Assembly (NCBI RefSeq): GCF_000972845.2
Contig: NC_040020.1
Location: 1,922,669 to 1,986,668 of the forward strand
DNA length: 64,000 nucleotides
Source: Larimichthys crocea
Lineage: Eukaryota > Chordata > Actinopteri > Sciaenidae
Reading direction: 5' to 3'
This document shows positions 23,254-36,914 of this stretch, piece by piece. How positions within the stretch are numbered: position 1 is the stretch's first letter; the number at the start of each line of letters is the position of its first letter. The notes under the pieces were generated by a model, which was not told the origin of the DNA, did not search any database, and worked only from the letters and a program-made list of their open reading frames with translations. The position numbers were made by a program, and so were the translations under genes.

Positions 23254-25865
23254 TAACAGCACTGTAAAATTAAAGAAAATTGATTTTAATTATCAAAACA
23301 GGAGGTCATAGTCTAAATAGACCCACTGTGGTTGATTTATTTTTCATGCATAAAAACATTTCCAAAGCACCCGCCTCTGATTTCACAGTGCGTATAACAA
23401 TTTATATATTTTCATCAGCATTTACTGGATAATTTGCTATTGTTTATAAAAATCAGCCCACTCGTTTTTGCTCCAGATACGCCGGTTACAATGTCACCAT
23501 GGAAGTCACGAGAAGGTGTGCCGTCATTGTAAATGAGTCTAGTTGACCAGATTTGATTGCTTGGATGGAACTAATTGTCGTATAATGTAAGATTTGTGAT
23601 AACTTTAGATATCTGTAAATATTACAGATTAAGCACGATTTTAGCTCTGTGATGTTAAATTAGACAGAAGGGTAACAGCAAAGCTAACTTAAGTGGGTAC
23701 GGTACGTACCTACAGTCCACTTGCAGTGAAAAATATTACATTATTACAAAAGGTCCCTGGGGTACCTGGCTAATGGTTTGTGTGCTAATTACACAATAAT
23801 TGTTACACCTCCAGGTCAAAGTCGACAGAGGCAGCCGGAGACTCTGCAAGAGCCAACGGCAACTAGACATTAAAAGCAATCCCCTGGAGAAACCGACCTT
23901 TCAGAGGAAAATAAGAACATGACATGAGGAGGTAAGATTTTTTTTTTGTTTTGTCGTCATTCACTTGCTGTTGTTTGCTGCTTTTTGTTTTATTGAGTTG
24001 CTGCTGAGTTCATAAGACTTAGGAGCATTGTTTAGAAGTATTATAAGTTAAGGTGGTGTCTCCTGCTGCTGCTGTTGTCGTTGCCTGTAGCTGGTTTGAG
24101 AGCAAGTTGTCAGCTTGCACAGTTAATGCAAATCCAATTTCTGTTGCATAGCTGTGTTTATCTTGTGTCAGTCTGTGTGTATTTCTGACCGAGGCTGCAT
24201 TAACGTTTTTTATTTTTATATATATATATATATATAAAAAATTTTCAGTTTGTCAGCTGCAGCAGAGTGTAAACTACAGAGGAGCCTGGGGCATCTTGAC
24301 TCCTCTTAATAAGACATGAGCCCCCTGAAAACATAATTTGTGAATGGTTTTTTTATCGACAATATGCTAATGTGCGTTACTCTACTTCTCTGTATCTTCA
24401 TCATCATGGATCATGTGTAAACTGAAGCTGTTACTGATGTATGATTCAAGCACGGGAGTGATTCATCGCTAATTTGCTTTAATGAACATAAATACTGTTC
24501 TTACAGACTTTACCATCAAAGTACAGCATCATAAACTTTACTCACTTAAACTCAATAGGTTAGGTAAGTTAGTTTTGATATGGGACATTATTATTTGTTT
24601 TAATTTTACAGAGAAATTATTATGTTCATCTGTATGTGACCGCTAAGTTTGTTTAATGGAACCCTTGTTGGCAACATGGAGTGCTTTAATTGTGATGTGT
24701 GTTTACAGGCTGCTCCATGTCTTATTTGTACAGATGAACTATAAGATATAGCATGCAAACATCACTCTGCAGAACATGCTGTGCCATGCTTTAGTCGATA
24801 TCACACTGTGATATTTGGTTTTGATACCTGTGTGGCGGTTTGTTGTACACATTTACAGTCACAGAGCGTTTGATCGTTTGGTCTTTTCACACAAAAAAAA
24901 ATCACAATTTTGAACAATATTTGAAAAGTCGAGGAGCTTTTTGTGTCACCACATGTGCCAGAATTGCATTTCTTAGTCGTGAATTTCAGCTACTAGATAA
25001 CTCTCCAACTCAAACCTGTTGCTCTAAACCAAGAAGGACTTATTTCCATGTATCCAGATTGGTAGATTATGTGAGCTACATTAATAGTTTATTCCACACG
25101 TTGCATGGGTAGAAAAACACTTGTTGATGCCTCCTATTATCTGACTCTATTTACACATAATCAGTTTAAATTCACCCCTAGTGACATGTTCTCTTAATGA
25201 CATTACCAGCAGAGGTACTGTAGCTGGGTGAGGTTACATGCTCTGAGAGTGTTTGCTTAAACGCAGACATCATCACATGTTGTTCCTCCTGGCTCCGCGT
25301 GCAGAACATTAACTGTGAACTGTGGAGAACAGCCAACTTTATTATCTGAGAGGGACTACTAACATCTCAGCATTATTATGCAATCCAACACTACCGTTAA
25401 CTTATTATGATCAGTCTCTGTGTTTCACATTCGTAGCATCTGTTGCAATGCGATGAGTCGAGGTGCATCTAACAAAAGTATGTATGTCTAGGGTGAGCTT
25501 GGTTGATCCAGATTTTTGTATTCCTAATGTCTTACGACACAACTTTGCGAGTTTATTGCTCTGACGCAAACGTTTGCTTGCTGTTTAAACCTTTTTGCTA
25601 TTTTTTTAATTATATAATTTTTATCTTCTTTAGACTGCAAATTAAATTGGTAATATAATCTCACCCGTAATTCTAAACAGGGACTGAGAGATTAATGGCT
25701 CAAGATTAGAAAACAAAACATTCAAAGGAAAATATATTTGAAGATAATCGCATTAAATATGTGGAAAAAAACATCAAAAAACATCCCTAGTTTATTCCTA
25801 TCTTTCAAATAAAATGCACTTTCTATGCCTGACAATTATTTGATACCAGTTACCTGTCTACTAAT

Positions 25866-25895
25866 AATGATGATGATGATGATGATGATGATGAT
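25866..25895. repeat. (ATG)n microsatellite
   Basis: About ten tandem ATG/TGA units, the longest trinucleotide repeat in the window. Confidence 0.95.
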
Positions 25896-28719
25896 CATAA
25901 TACTGATAATAACAATGATCTGGTCTTAAATAGTAAAGGATAAGATGTGTACCTAATTATAGTTGAGAATAAAGAGAGGGTTAGGTCTAATCCATTAATC
26001 GGTGACCTCACATTGATACAATATCTTCAGTGTTTAAAGTCAGTTTTTCTGCTGGAATCAGGTTTTCCTAAATTCTCTATCCTTTGTTGGTCTTGTCCAA
26101 AAAGCTTTCCTACAAATCTTTTTTCTTTCCCTGACAGACCCTTTTGACAATATGTTTGTGTTTTCTGACCATTCACTCTAAATTACTGTTGCTAGGCACC
26201 CAGTTGGTTATGTTTGCAGGCGTATTATTATTTTTTTCCTGAGAAAGACTTGTTTTCCAGTCTGACAGCATGTGTCAAAAGCCTGCATATAACAGAGATC
26301 CACCCTGTAACTGAGAGTTTGGGATAGAGATGAGAAAAGTGTCGGGATGTGCGGCGACTGCGTCACGGTCGAAACTCAGACATCCTCGATACCATTTAAA
26401 GGCTGCAAAACATTCAACAGTCACTCTGAATGATCTTGTTTGAAACCATATGATTAAAAACTACCAACAGCCATCAGATAGATTTTAAAGTATTTATGTT
26501 TGTATGAAAAGTAAGATTTTGCCACAGCAACGTTTGTTTTCTGCAGAAAATGAAGTTGTGCAAGAGGAGCGACCTGCAAGTGTTGGTGCTTAGTTCTTTT
26601 CCCTTCCTGGTAGTTGTTACAAAATTGCATTTTCTGGCATCAAATTGGTTCTAAGTAATTTTATGGCAGACAAAATCTTGCTTCTTTCATTGAACAGTAA
26701 AATTACAGCATTCTCAAGTTAATGGAGAATCACTCTGTGCCTTTTACACTCCTCACAAATGATTACTGTATGCAAAAAAAAAAAGTGTTGCAAAGCAAAA
26801 TGTCACCATATAGTGTAGCTGCTGGCTTTACCTGCTATTAATTTTGTCCCTTCTTATCTCCTGTTTTACTTTATATGTCTAATTTGCATGCAAGCAGTCG
26901 AGCAAACAAAACAAAAAAAAAAAGTGGAGGAGGAAAAAACAAAAAGGAGTGCTCACCTGCAATGTGCACTGTTTTATTTATGAAGGCTCTGCCAGGCACG
27001 ATGGAGACAAATTACCTTTTAACAATGTGAAATAGAATTTTGTTTACAAGGCTACGCTTCCCCCTTGCTTTTTCAAATGAGATTTTTCACAGCTTCCTCA
27101 TTTGTATCTCACAGCATTATCGTCTCAATCTTTCAAAACCAATCAGTCTCAAGAAAAGAACGGGGGAAAAAAAGAGAAGAATGAATCACTGCTGTTCATA
27201 AAACAAGCCATTAGGTATATTTATGAATGCACAGCGCATCAGCCACCAGCTTCAGACACCCGCCCCCCTCCTGCGCTCTCTCTCCATCAGTTCACTCAGT
27301 TCAGTGACATACCCTCCACAATTTTATTTAAAGCCCAGTGCAGTCTGTAGCATCTTTAGAGTGCCCTCTGTGAAAGGTTGGACTCGGGTGTGATTTTTGG
27401 GAAATGTTTACACAGTCTGAGCAGAGACGAAGGCAATAAGAGGACAGGAGTGGAAACACGCTCAGCTAAAACACGGGGCCGTATCACTGCATCACAGAGC
27501 TGCCGCCAACAACAGCCCGCTAAGCCTGGAATCCATTTCAGAGATTATCAGTGTTTGATACTGAGGTTAACCAAGCAGAGCATATAGTCTTTGTTTGCAA
27601 AATACAGCAAGGGATTCTGACAGGAAAAAGTCAACATCTGTTAAATCCTCTCTCTTAGCTCACTTTGCTACATTGCATTTGTGTACTCTGATTTATTTTA
27701 TTTTTTTAATATTCTTTTGTTTAGTTGTTCTTTCTGTTGTGGGATTTTCTGCAGGATGTTTTTCTTTGCCTTTTGTCTCATCGCTTTATCTTGTTTGAAG
27801 AAAATACTTAAAAAAATATAATATGATATAAGGCATAAAGCCCCTAAACCAAAGTGTAGCGCTTGTGATTTTTTTTCATTATTAATTTAAGCATACGGTA
27901 AGAAAATGTGTGGAAATTTAAATTTCATTTAAGCAAAACAACACTATATCATAAACATATATAGGAAATTGATATCTACATATAATAAGAAACTTAAAAA
28001 TCTCCAAAGAGGGCACCTTCCTTGCTATTGTGATGAAATTGACAGTGACGAATTGATTAAAAATTAGAAATGACAAATCGAGTTGTCATTCTCAATTTGC
28101 ATGAATCGGTGTACACAAATTGATTTAAGTTTCTTCTAGACTCTGATTCTGCCGGTACTGAGCCCAGCAGATGTCTCTAACATGCATATTTTCTTATCTT
28201 AAGAATGCAAAAAGTAAAGACTTATGAGATGTCTGACCTTTTTTAAAGGTTGCGCCACTTCTCATTGATCACCTGGAGGGACAAGGACGGCTAGTAGAAT
28301 TCAAGTCCTATTCCTGCATGGAAGTAAATATGGTACTCTCCTTTATATTGGTTGCATTTGGTCGGTAGGGGAAACGGGACAATAGAGATTTTGACAAAAG
28401 TATGAATTTCATGTGAAATCTTTCACTTAGCCAAAGCAAGAACCGTTCAGTTTACTGTACTGACATTAGATCTTAACACTAATGTTTTACCTTCTTTAGG
28501 TTAATCGACACAGACAGTTCTGACATCCACTTAAAATGTCATGTTAGAGAGCATCTCTCCTGTTCTAACCCTTCTAGGATAAAAAACAGTGACCGTATAA
28601 ACAGCATAAACTTTTGAAGCCGAAAACATGCGCCACTGGCTGCCGACATGTTGGACGTACTTCCCTTAATGCCTCCCTTCTACTCTATATCGGCAAAGAT
28701 GTGGATCATTGGCGGACCT

Positions 28720-29030
28720 GAGACGGGTCATCAAGTGGTCACACTGTTAATTATGAGCAACTTTAGGCCTTAATATCATCTGAACGGGTGAGTTAAAAAA
28801 AAATATTTGACCCCCCTCACAGTTGTCATGAATTGGGAAATTAGCTACAAAAGCGTTGTCTGAACCAGGCTGTCAACATGTTCAGTCTTGCTGTGAAGTT
28901 GGGCATTTTAATATGGCTACTTATGGAGATTTACTCACCTTTGCAGCCTGTCTCAAGTGGCCGCTCAAGGAATTAGAGTTTTTTTTATTTCCCAGCAAAG
29001 GAGGTCGCCGCTTTGAGTAGTTTATGTGAC
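28720..29030 (+). repeat. Diverged interspersed repeat, copy 2
   Basis: Collinear with 5415-5690 (GTTAATTATGAGCAACTTTA, CCAGGCTGT-AACATGTT, TGTGAAGTTG, CATTTTAATATGG, TTATGGAGAT, CTCAAGTGG, GGAGGTCGCC). Similar text may extend upstream to about 28600, where copy 1 does not match, so this copy may be longer at its 5' side. Confidence 0.55.
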
Positions 29031-29278
29031 CAGTATCTCTAAAATGTCGAGTTCTGCATTCGCTACAGTGCTGTAGGTTAGGTTAGATACTCCGTTTACA
29101 GCCTGATACAGAGTTAGATGGTCGTGCATTGTGTTGTGTCCTGCTGAAGAGGCTGTTAAGTTCCTATTGTGAATGCCACAAAAACATCTTGAAAATCAAC
29201 CTGAAGTATTCTCAGAACCTTGATAGGACCTTCTTATTGAGGGACCCAATGCACGGCATGTTGCACTGAGATAAATGG

Positions 29279-29580
29279 AATGGTGAATGCACTGTATTTG
29301 TATAGCGCCTTTCTAGTCTTCCGACTTTACAGTCGTACAGTACGTATCTCATTCACCCATGTTCATACACTGATAGCATTGGCTGCCAACTGCTCATCAG
29401 TTTGAGGAGCTAACCATTCATACACATTTACACACCAGTGGCACAGCAATTTGGAGTTCTTGCCCAAGGACGCTTCAACATGCAGACTGGAGGGGGATCG
29501 AACCGTTGATTTTCTAATTAGTGGACGACCCGCTCTACCTCCAAACCACAGCCACCCCTGAACGAGGCAGACCCTCCCCT
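29279..29580 (-). mobile_element. V-SINE-type retroposon, minus strand, with target duplication
   Basis: Read on the minus strand it starts with a tRNA-like head: GGAGGTAGAGCGGGTC holds the A-box and GGTTCGATCC (29495-29504) the B-box. Next come the central TCCAGTCTGCATGTTGAAGC and TCCTTGGGCAAGAACTCC blocks. It ends in the common fish tail with TAGAAAGGCGCTATACAAAT. The direct repeat GATAAATGG lies at 29270-29278 and 29581-29589 and fits a retroposition target duplication. The tail is of the kind shared with fish LINEs. Confidence 0.8.
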
Positions 29581-29589
29581 GATAAATGG

Positions 29590-32500
29590 CACATACTTAC
29601 AGATTCGGGAGCTTCAGGGACCCTGGTAGTCTGGGCCCTCCTGACAGCTGCGTTCTTTGTCTGATCAATAATCTTTTCTACGATTACAGTGGTTTCAACA
29701 ACCAGCAATTTATTAAGTGAGCCTTGTAGTTCTTAATCTAAAATATTTATCGTCTTGCCTGCTCTGACAGGAGCTCATAATGTTTTGATATGTGAGCATG
29801 TATGACTAGAATGGCTAATGCAGTTCTGGTAATGCTTTTCTTTTCTTTCTTTTTTTTAAACCAATCAACCCTTTGGCTCTTTCAGAAACTCTTCTGTTAT
29901 TAGAAATAAGGGAGCTCAACATTGCTATAAACTCAACACTGCTGTAAAAAAAAAAAAAAATGACAAAAGAAAATTGATATTTGCCGCTGCACAGCATCCT
30001 TGTCAAGAGGGCAGGTATAACTACACCATAGCTATCACCAGTCCAGGCTCCTGTTATTGCGGTGATCTTTGTAGGAGGAATGAGTGCTGTTCAGATTTTA
30101 CAACCCGGAGATGGTGCAATGTGTTGTACATTTTTTATAGTCTAACAAAAAGCTTCTTGATGATAGGTGTCCAGTAAAAATGGGCCAACACACATTCCAC
30201 TGCTCTCCCTCTTTCTCCCTCTCTCTCTCTAACTGTCAGCAAAGAGGAGATAACATGTAGTTTCTTAACAACCGAGGCGCTAATGTGCTCACTGTAGTGC
30301 TGCCAAACCTGCTGTGCTGGATAGAACATCAAGATGGAAGAGGTAGCCGTAAACAGGACCCCCACCTACCCCCTCTCCCTCCATCCCCACCCCGTGCAAT
30401 AGAATAGTGCTGATGGACAAAATGAAAACCTGAAAACATGGCTTTCTTTTCAGCCTCGTTGGAGTCAGCAGGGACAAGAGGTGACGGAGGTAAATTGGGG
30501 TCATCAAGCAAAAAGAGAGAATATAGCACTTTGCCTCGTTACTCGCGCACGCAAGGGCTTCGAGTGATTGATACGTTGCCGGCCACGTGATCACTTCGAA
30601 ATTCTCTCGCTTTCTTTCCCACCATCCCAGATTCAACTGATATCGGATCAATAACGACCCTGACAATATTAATGAAATCTGACTATAATGGAGCGGCAGA
30701 TATATTTGTAGGCACCACCTGGAGCAGATGCATTAGAGCATTTGTTTATATGAATCTGTGCGGGTAAACTTGGCCACTCATTAAGCTAATAGAGTGCAAC
30801 AGTTTAGTTTAGTGTGTGAATGGAAAGAGTCACTGCTGTCACATACTGTACAGGTGTGTCTCCCCGGATATGTAATTATGGTGTTTATGCACATGGCATG
30901 GATGGTTTGTGGCTTCGGCATAAGACTGAGCATAGTGTAGTCATTACATCACTGCTCCCACCAGCCTGCTCGACACCACACCTGCGGTAGTTCTGGGTAT
31001 TAAATACAGCAACAACTAATGATGATTACGCTGGTTATTATCTCAGTTAATTGATTTGTATGTGCATTTTCAGAAATGAACATGGCTGCATTTAGAAAAA
31101 CGGGTTGCTAGAAGACAGACTCCAACATTTTGACGCAACTTGGCAACCTTTTTTTTACAGTACCTTGCTAAAACAAATCCAACTTAAAATTCGGTCTCAT
31201 GTATAGCGGAGTTCCCGTGATATTTTCCATGCGGGTCTTCTCCAGGGGGTAGGGGGTGGTTTTTTGTTTACCTGTTATGTTTATGTGTATTATAAATGCC
31301 CAATAAAAATACATGGGCTAGAAAAACGGGTTGCTATGTTCTACGGGCTTTGAATAAATTCCTCTGAATGAGCCAGTGATTTATTTATTTTTTCTGCATA
31401 CACGAATGGCAAAAAAATGATTTAATTACGTGGTTCTTTTGTTTTGTAAAAGGATAAAAATCTTTCCGGGCTGTTTTATGATCCTGTTTTAGTGAGCACT
31501 ATGCCAAAATCGCTTCACACCTCTGTTGAAGAGGGCTTTAAAAATAATACAGGACAGTCATAACAGACCGAAAAGTGACTTATTCAAACTCGGTGTTTTT
31601 AAAAGAAAAAGCAGCATCCTTGAAATTGAGAAGCTAGAGCCAGCAAATATAAAAAAAATAAAGAGTTTGTAATTTCAAAATCCTAAAACCTTTTTATACC
31701 GCATGAATTGCTCAACAATTTGGCAATTTGGTGTTTAATTATGTTGTTTACTACTTTCTTTTATCTGATCAGCCTTTATTTATGTGATTTTTGCCTGTTC
31801 TCGCCTGTTAATTGGGAGCTCATTTCTTGTAGAGCAGCTTGTGTTTGGCTGTTTTTGTCAAATAAAAGTTTTTTTCTTATTAAAAAAAACACCTGAAAGT
31901 AAGCTATCAAATAATTATACCTTTACTACTGAAGCCAGCAGGTTTGGCCTTGAAAAAGTTCTGGTCTTGACCTAGTTTGATGCTGTGTTGAACATACGTT
32001 TCTATTTGGGATATGAGGTTTTTCTGTAGTACAAAAAACTGTTATGAAGTACTGTATAAACTGAACTATTATCTGAAACTGACTTTGACCTGAGGTGAAC
32101 TCACTCTGTGTCACTCTGTGGTTTGTATGGAAACACAGATGCCGAGTCTCTGAACGTTGACAACCAGGGATTATGGAAGGGTCCAACTCGGGTTGAATAT
32201 GTATTCAGCGGAGCATGTTATGCACGGGTTTCCTGTTCGGGAGTAGTATAAGAAAAGCCTTTTAAATACTTTAATAATCTTTTGACAGCTCAGAGATTTC
32301 GCTGTGCTGGATTTTTGCCACTGTTGCTATGGAAATACTGTCTACTGCTTTGCTTTTTAAACTCACAGACATTGTTGGAGTTAAATTTTTTACTGCGGTT
32401 CAAATAATCCTCCGTTAAAGAGAGGGCATACGTGATGAATGGCTGCCTCTTTGTCATGTAATGCCATTTCCCCATCAAGGACATTTAAAGGATGGCTGAC

Positions 32501-35500
32501 ACGAAAGGAAGTGAAGCTTTTAAACATGTTAGTTGTGCAGCTGGTGGGGAGGGGTTACTGTCAGTCACTGTAATGTCCACTGTCACTGTATATGTAAAGA
32601 TCATCTGCAGTTCCTCTGAATACATAGTTTGATAGTGTTGTTTTAGTCATTGCAGAACTATCTTATTATATACAGACATCTCGGTGCTCCTTTGCCCTCT
32701 GCTTTGTGCTGCAGTGTGGTCACACACAGAATGGAAACAAGAACCACCACCCCTCCTCAACATTGCCAGAGAGTGCACAGTGTTTCTAGTCTTAAACTTG
32801 CCTCCACCTAAAAAGTTTGAACATCTCCATTTTTCCTTTCCAGTAAGGTACTAACCACAGAAGCAGATTAATAGCAACATTAGAAATAAATTCTGTAAAT
32901 ATAATTCTCAAAGACTGCTGCCCACGGGGTGGGAAAACAAAGAATAAAACACTTAAATCTTTATATTTTTGCAATCCATAACATGCAATATTGATGTTGT
33001 CTGTCAGTGCAGTTCACTGTTGGGATGAGAAAGAACACTGTCTACTACCGTAGTAAGACTAAATCAAGATATTCGAGTCAATCTGTGCAGACTAAAGACT
33101 TGAATCTGAGTTATTTTTCAGAGCTGTAATTCTCTCCGCTCTGTTTAAACAAAATTATTATTATTTTGTTATATTCAGACTTTTATTATGCCCGAGAGCA
33201 CTTTGTAAACTAGGTGAAACTTGCATTGCATGTTTTTTTTTCTTTTCTTTTTTGTTGCCAACAAAAACATCACAGTCGACGCTCAGCTGGATTAATTAGA
33301 GACCTGCCGGTTTGCGTGCACGTTGTACGACTCTTTGTTAGATAAAGTTAGTTAAATCAGCCAACTACTTCTCCATTGTTCAGGCGCATTGTTGGAGACA
33401 ACGGGCTCAGTTTTGAGAATAGACGACACAAACACCGAAAGCTGTGTTCCACAAAAAAAAGCAGCACCGTGTTATCAAAACTCTTCTTCCAATCAGCAAA
33501 ATCACACGGAAAATGAAGAATTCCAAATCTTCACGGCTAAACAAATCAGGCGATAGATTTTCAACTTTAATACTGTGCCTGAGCGCACATTTCCACCTTT
33601 CAAAACTGCCAATCGCTCCTTCGCTTTCCTTCAAAAAATCATACTCAGGGCAGTCGCCTTGCCCATGTGCTTCTCGGTGAGTGGTCAGCGTAATCAAACA
33701 TCGCTGATGTTGAACGTTCTTGTCATCTCTTCACTCGTCAAAATCAAGGCCCCTCGGAATACTTGCAGCCAGTAAAAGAAGTGGTAACCGCGATATTATC
33801 ACTGTTGTTGAAATGACGCATGGCGCTAATCTTTGCAGGGGGAAACTAATTGGGTGTGAGGAAAGTATTGTTCTCATCTAAACATAATGATTGCATAGTT
33901 TAAAACAGTTTAAAAATTAAAAAAATCATTCTCAAACCAAGAGGGAATAATTCTCCGAACGAATGCTGTATACCGTACAAACTCATACAGTACTTTATGC
34001 AACCAACAACCTTTTCTCCTTTTCCTCCCACAACGCGCTTTGAGCTTCACCGCTCTTTCACTGCTTCGACACAGCAATTAGGCCTCTCACCATCTCTCAT
34101 AGTTCATTGTGTGGCTGATACACGGTCTAACCTCCTTTTTGATCAAAGTCCAATCATTCCTTTAATTAGCCCCATAGGTGCAAACTGATTGTAGATGAGG
34201 AGAGATTTGTTAAATGCGTAACCCCACCACCCCCCATCGCCACCCTCTACAACACACCACTTGCACTCGTACACACACCCACACAAACTTTTCATGTTGC
34301 TGCCTGTTTTGTTTTTTGTAGTTTTTTTTTTTTTGTTTCTCTTAAATTAGCGGTTGCATTGGATTCCTTTGCTGGAGAGCTCGCCTAACGATCGCAGTCA
34401 TGCCCGCATTACCGCGAAGTGGATGTGACACTGAATTTGCTTTACCTGCATCTTCCACTGGCCGATGGTGCTATATCGATGATCGTATTAATCTCTGATC
34501 TGTGCCGGGGTTAGAGCTGATGTTATAATTTGTCATGGAATTAAAGGACGTAACGTGCATAAGATGATGTGCAAGTCAAAAATTCGAATATAGCTTTATG
34601 CGGCTCATGTACTTTTTGAAGCTCAAACTGTATTTCTAAATCAATAAGTTCAACGCAAATTGGTGGCATGGAAGCTTGAAATGTAATGTTAGCTCTGAGG
34701 GGAGAGATCAGTTAAAGGACTCCTCATCGTCATAGGCTCCTGGGCTTGTTACAAGACTGAAACATAATGAGGCAGAGGAAGGCTTATCATATACTTTGTG
34801 TCATTTTACAGTGATAGACCTTCAGCCTCATAATTAGGCTGGACTGACATTTCGTTTTGACGTCATTATTCCGTTTTATTCATCCTCAGATCAGATTTTT
34901 TTTCAGATTTTTGAGGAGTGAAAGCGATTTCTAATAAGTCAAGTGCAGTGACAAATCCCCCAGTGTGTCCCATATCCTGTAGTTGTATTGCAGACTGAAT
35001 GCATCATCATACAACCACCCCCACTTCCACATCAACACTGAGCGGGCCAAACAAACCAACAGGTGTCTGCTACAAATGAGTAGAGCTGTCATCCGGCGAG
35101 GAAACAGACACATGGCAGTATCTTGAAAAAAAAAAAAAAAAGGTAAAAGCCATGTGGATCGACAACGATCTGCGCGACGTGGAGGACAGTCAGCGATATG
35201 TGGATGTTGAAAAAGAGAGTCCTAAACATTCAAGCTGCTTGACATCACACTCTAACTGTTTTTCAGGATTTGACAGTTTTTATCAAAATCCCACAAGTAT
35301 TTTAGCTGCCTGTTGACAGGTTTGTAAAAATATATATATATATTTATTTTTTTCTTGTGAAATAGTTACAAATGGACACAAATAAGACGGGCAAGACAGA
35401 CGTAGAAATGTGAGCATGTGAGTTTGGATGGGGGACAAAATTGCTTGTGTAGCAGGAGAGAAAGAAAAGGATATAGCGCAAATGTTGATGGTGTAAAAAT

Positions 35501-36914
35501 ATTCAGATCTCATTGTTGTAGTGCTTATTTAGTTTACATTACATAGCCTCTTGTATTGCTTCATGTTGCTTTGATTCTCTTTGGGCTGCAGTTGAACTTA
35601 AAACCGTCCCCCGAACATCAGCTGTCCAACCATAGCTTAGTTGAGGAACTAGTCGTGGCAGCAGGCCTTTGGAGCTTTACATTTCCTCTGCATGTTGAAA
35701 CCCAAAACTCAGAGCAGACTTATTATTATGCATTATATCACGTAAGCAGGACAGACTTAGCAACTTACTGAACACAGAGTAGGATTCAGCAACTTTGGGA
35801 TTAGGTGACATCAAGTTGCATGCTCCACTGGCCTTTGACATTTTGTTCAGAGATAACTAAACTTTAATTCAAGCACAGTTTGTACACCGTCGGTAGTAGA
35901 ATACACAATTGGAGCTTCGTTCACTGCCTCTCCAGTGTCCTACACGATATAAAATGCCTCACTAGCAGCATCCCTGCATCACATGAATATGTGTATATGT
36001 GTTCTGTTTAAAGGTTTTGTAATCCGAGCGAGTGCTGCGCTTTGCGGGGGCGTCAGACATTCCCGACCTGCCCTCGTTCAGATCCAGATTTCTTTTTTAA
36101 AAACAGCTTTGAAAAAGTCTCAAGACTTCCTTTACAAACCTATCGAGTAATGTCATTGGGAAATATGAAAATAATGCAAACGGTTCTCAGAACGATTTAC
36201 CTTTGTTCAGTGCAGCTGATTTTCAAGGCTTGTATGTAGGCATGTCTGTCTATGAATAAGAAATCATTAAATTCCAACAGTTACGGTCCAATCCAACACA
36301 GCTATTGCAAGGATGTTTCATCAATAAATTCTCATACACATGCCACTTTGCCTTGAGCAATGAACGTAAGTCTTGTAAGAGGATAATACGAGCAGGGTCA
36401 ACTCTCCAGAGTATGCAAAGTTAAATAAACTTCCCTTTCACACACAAGTGTTTTTTTTTTTTTTATTTCTTGGATGAATGTAAAATGAAATAAGATTCCT
36501 AACGAGTACACCTGCCAAGAACCAAAAGGAAATGGGGATTAGCTCCGAGACATGCAGCTATTTAAATTTCATTAGAGACCAAGGGACCTCACTGTGCAAC
36601 TCATGCTGTAACAATGCATATAGCCTCAGGAATAATGTCCTTACTACAGTAAACAATCAAGCACTTTCTTTCCCAACGAGTTTCAGGCTGATTACAAACA
36701 GGCAGACGTGCCTAACAAGGAAATCTTTAAATAATCTTTGGCACCAGTCTCCCCATCTTGTACTACTGCTTTATCTTTGTCCCGCTTAAAGACAGTTATC
36801 AGATTAGATCAGATTATCAAATCTTTAGGTCAGTTATCCAAAAAAACTAAAACAAACTTTAGAGTTGCTGCTTTTTATTTTTATTTTTAGATCTCAAATT
36901 TATTAATTCATCAT
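29590..36914. other. Long stretch without recognisable genes or named repeats
   Basis: No host gene is recognised. Contents: a cysteine-rich short frame at 29974-30174; a GC-richer block at about 30530-30800; an 18-bp direct repeat around 31093-31336; a block at about 34350-34570 rich in GATCG/ATCGAT words; a 54-codon ATG frame at 35152-35316; an (AT)n run at about 35330-35345; and poly-A and poly-T tracts. Confidence 0.5.
31093..31336 (+). repeat. 18-bp direct repeat flanking a 208-bp segment
   Basis: TAGAAAAACGGGTTGCTA occurs at 31093-31110 and again, identical, at 31319-31336. The enclosed segment 31111-31318 ends with CCCAATAAAAATACATGGG. The arrangement is what a LINE-mobilised insertion with an 18-bp target duplication would leave, although no poly-A tail is present. 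No SINE or LINE family is recognised inside. Confidence 0.7.

Larger units (their letters stand above)
22588..28719. other. Long unannotated AT-rich stretch
   Basis: No gene recognised. It holds an (AT)n run at about 24216-24236, an (ATG)n run at 25866-25895, a hairpin at 23211-23253 and several A/T homopolymers. A GC-richer block at about 27000-27560 is single copy here and could be regulatory, but this cannot be tested from the window. Confidence 0.55.
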
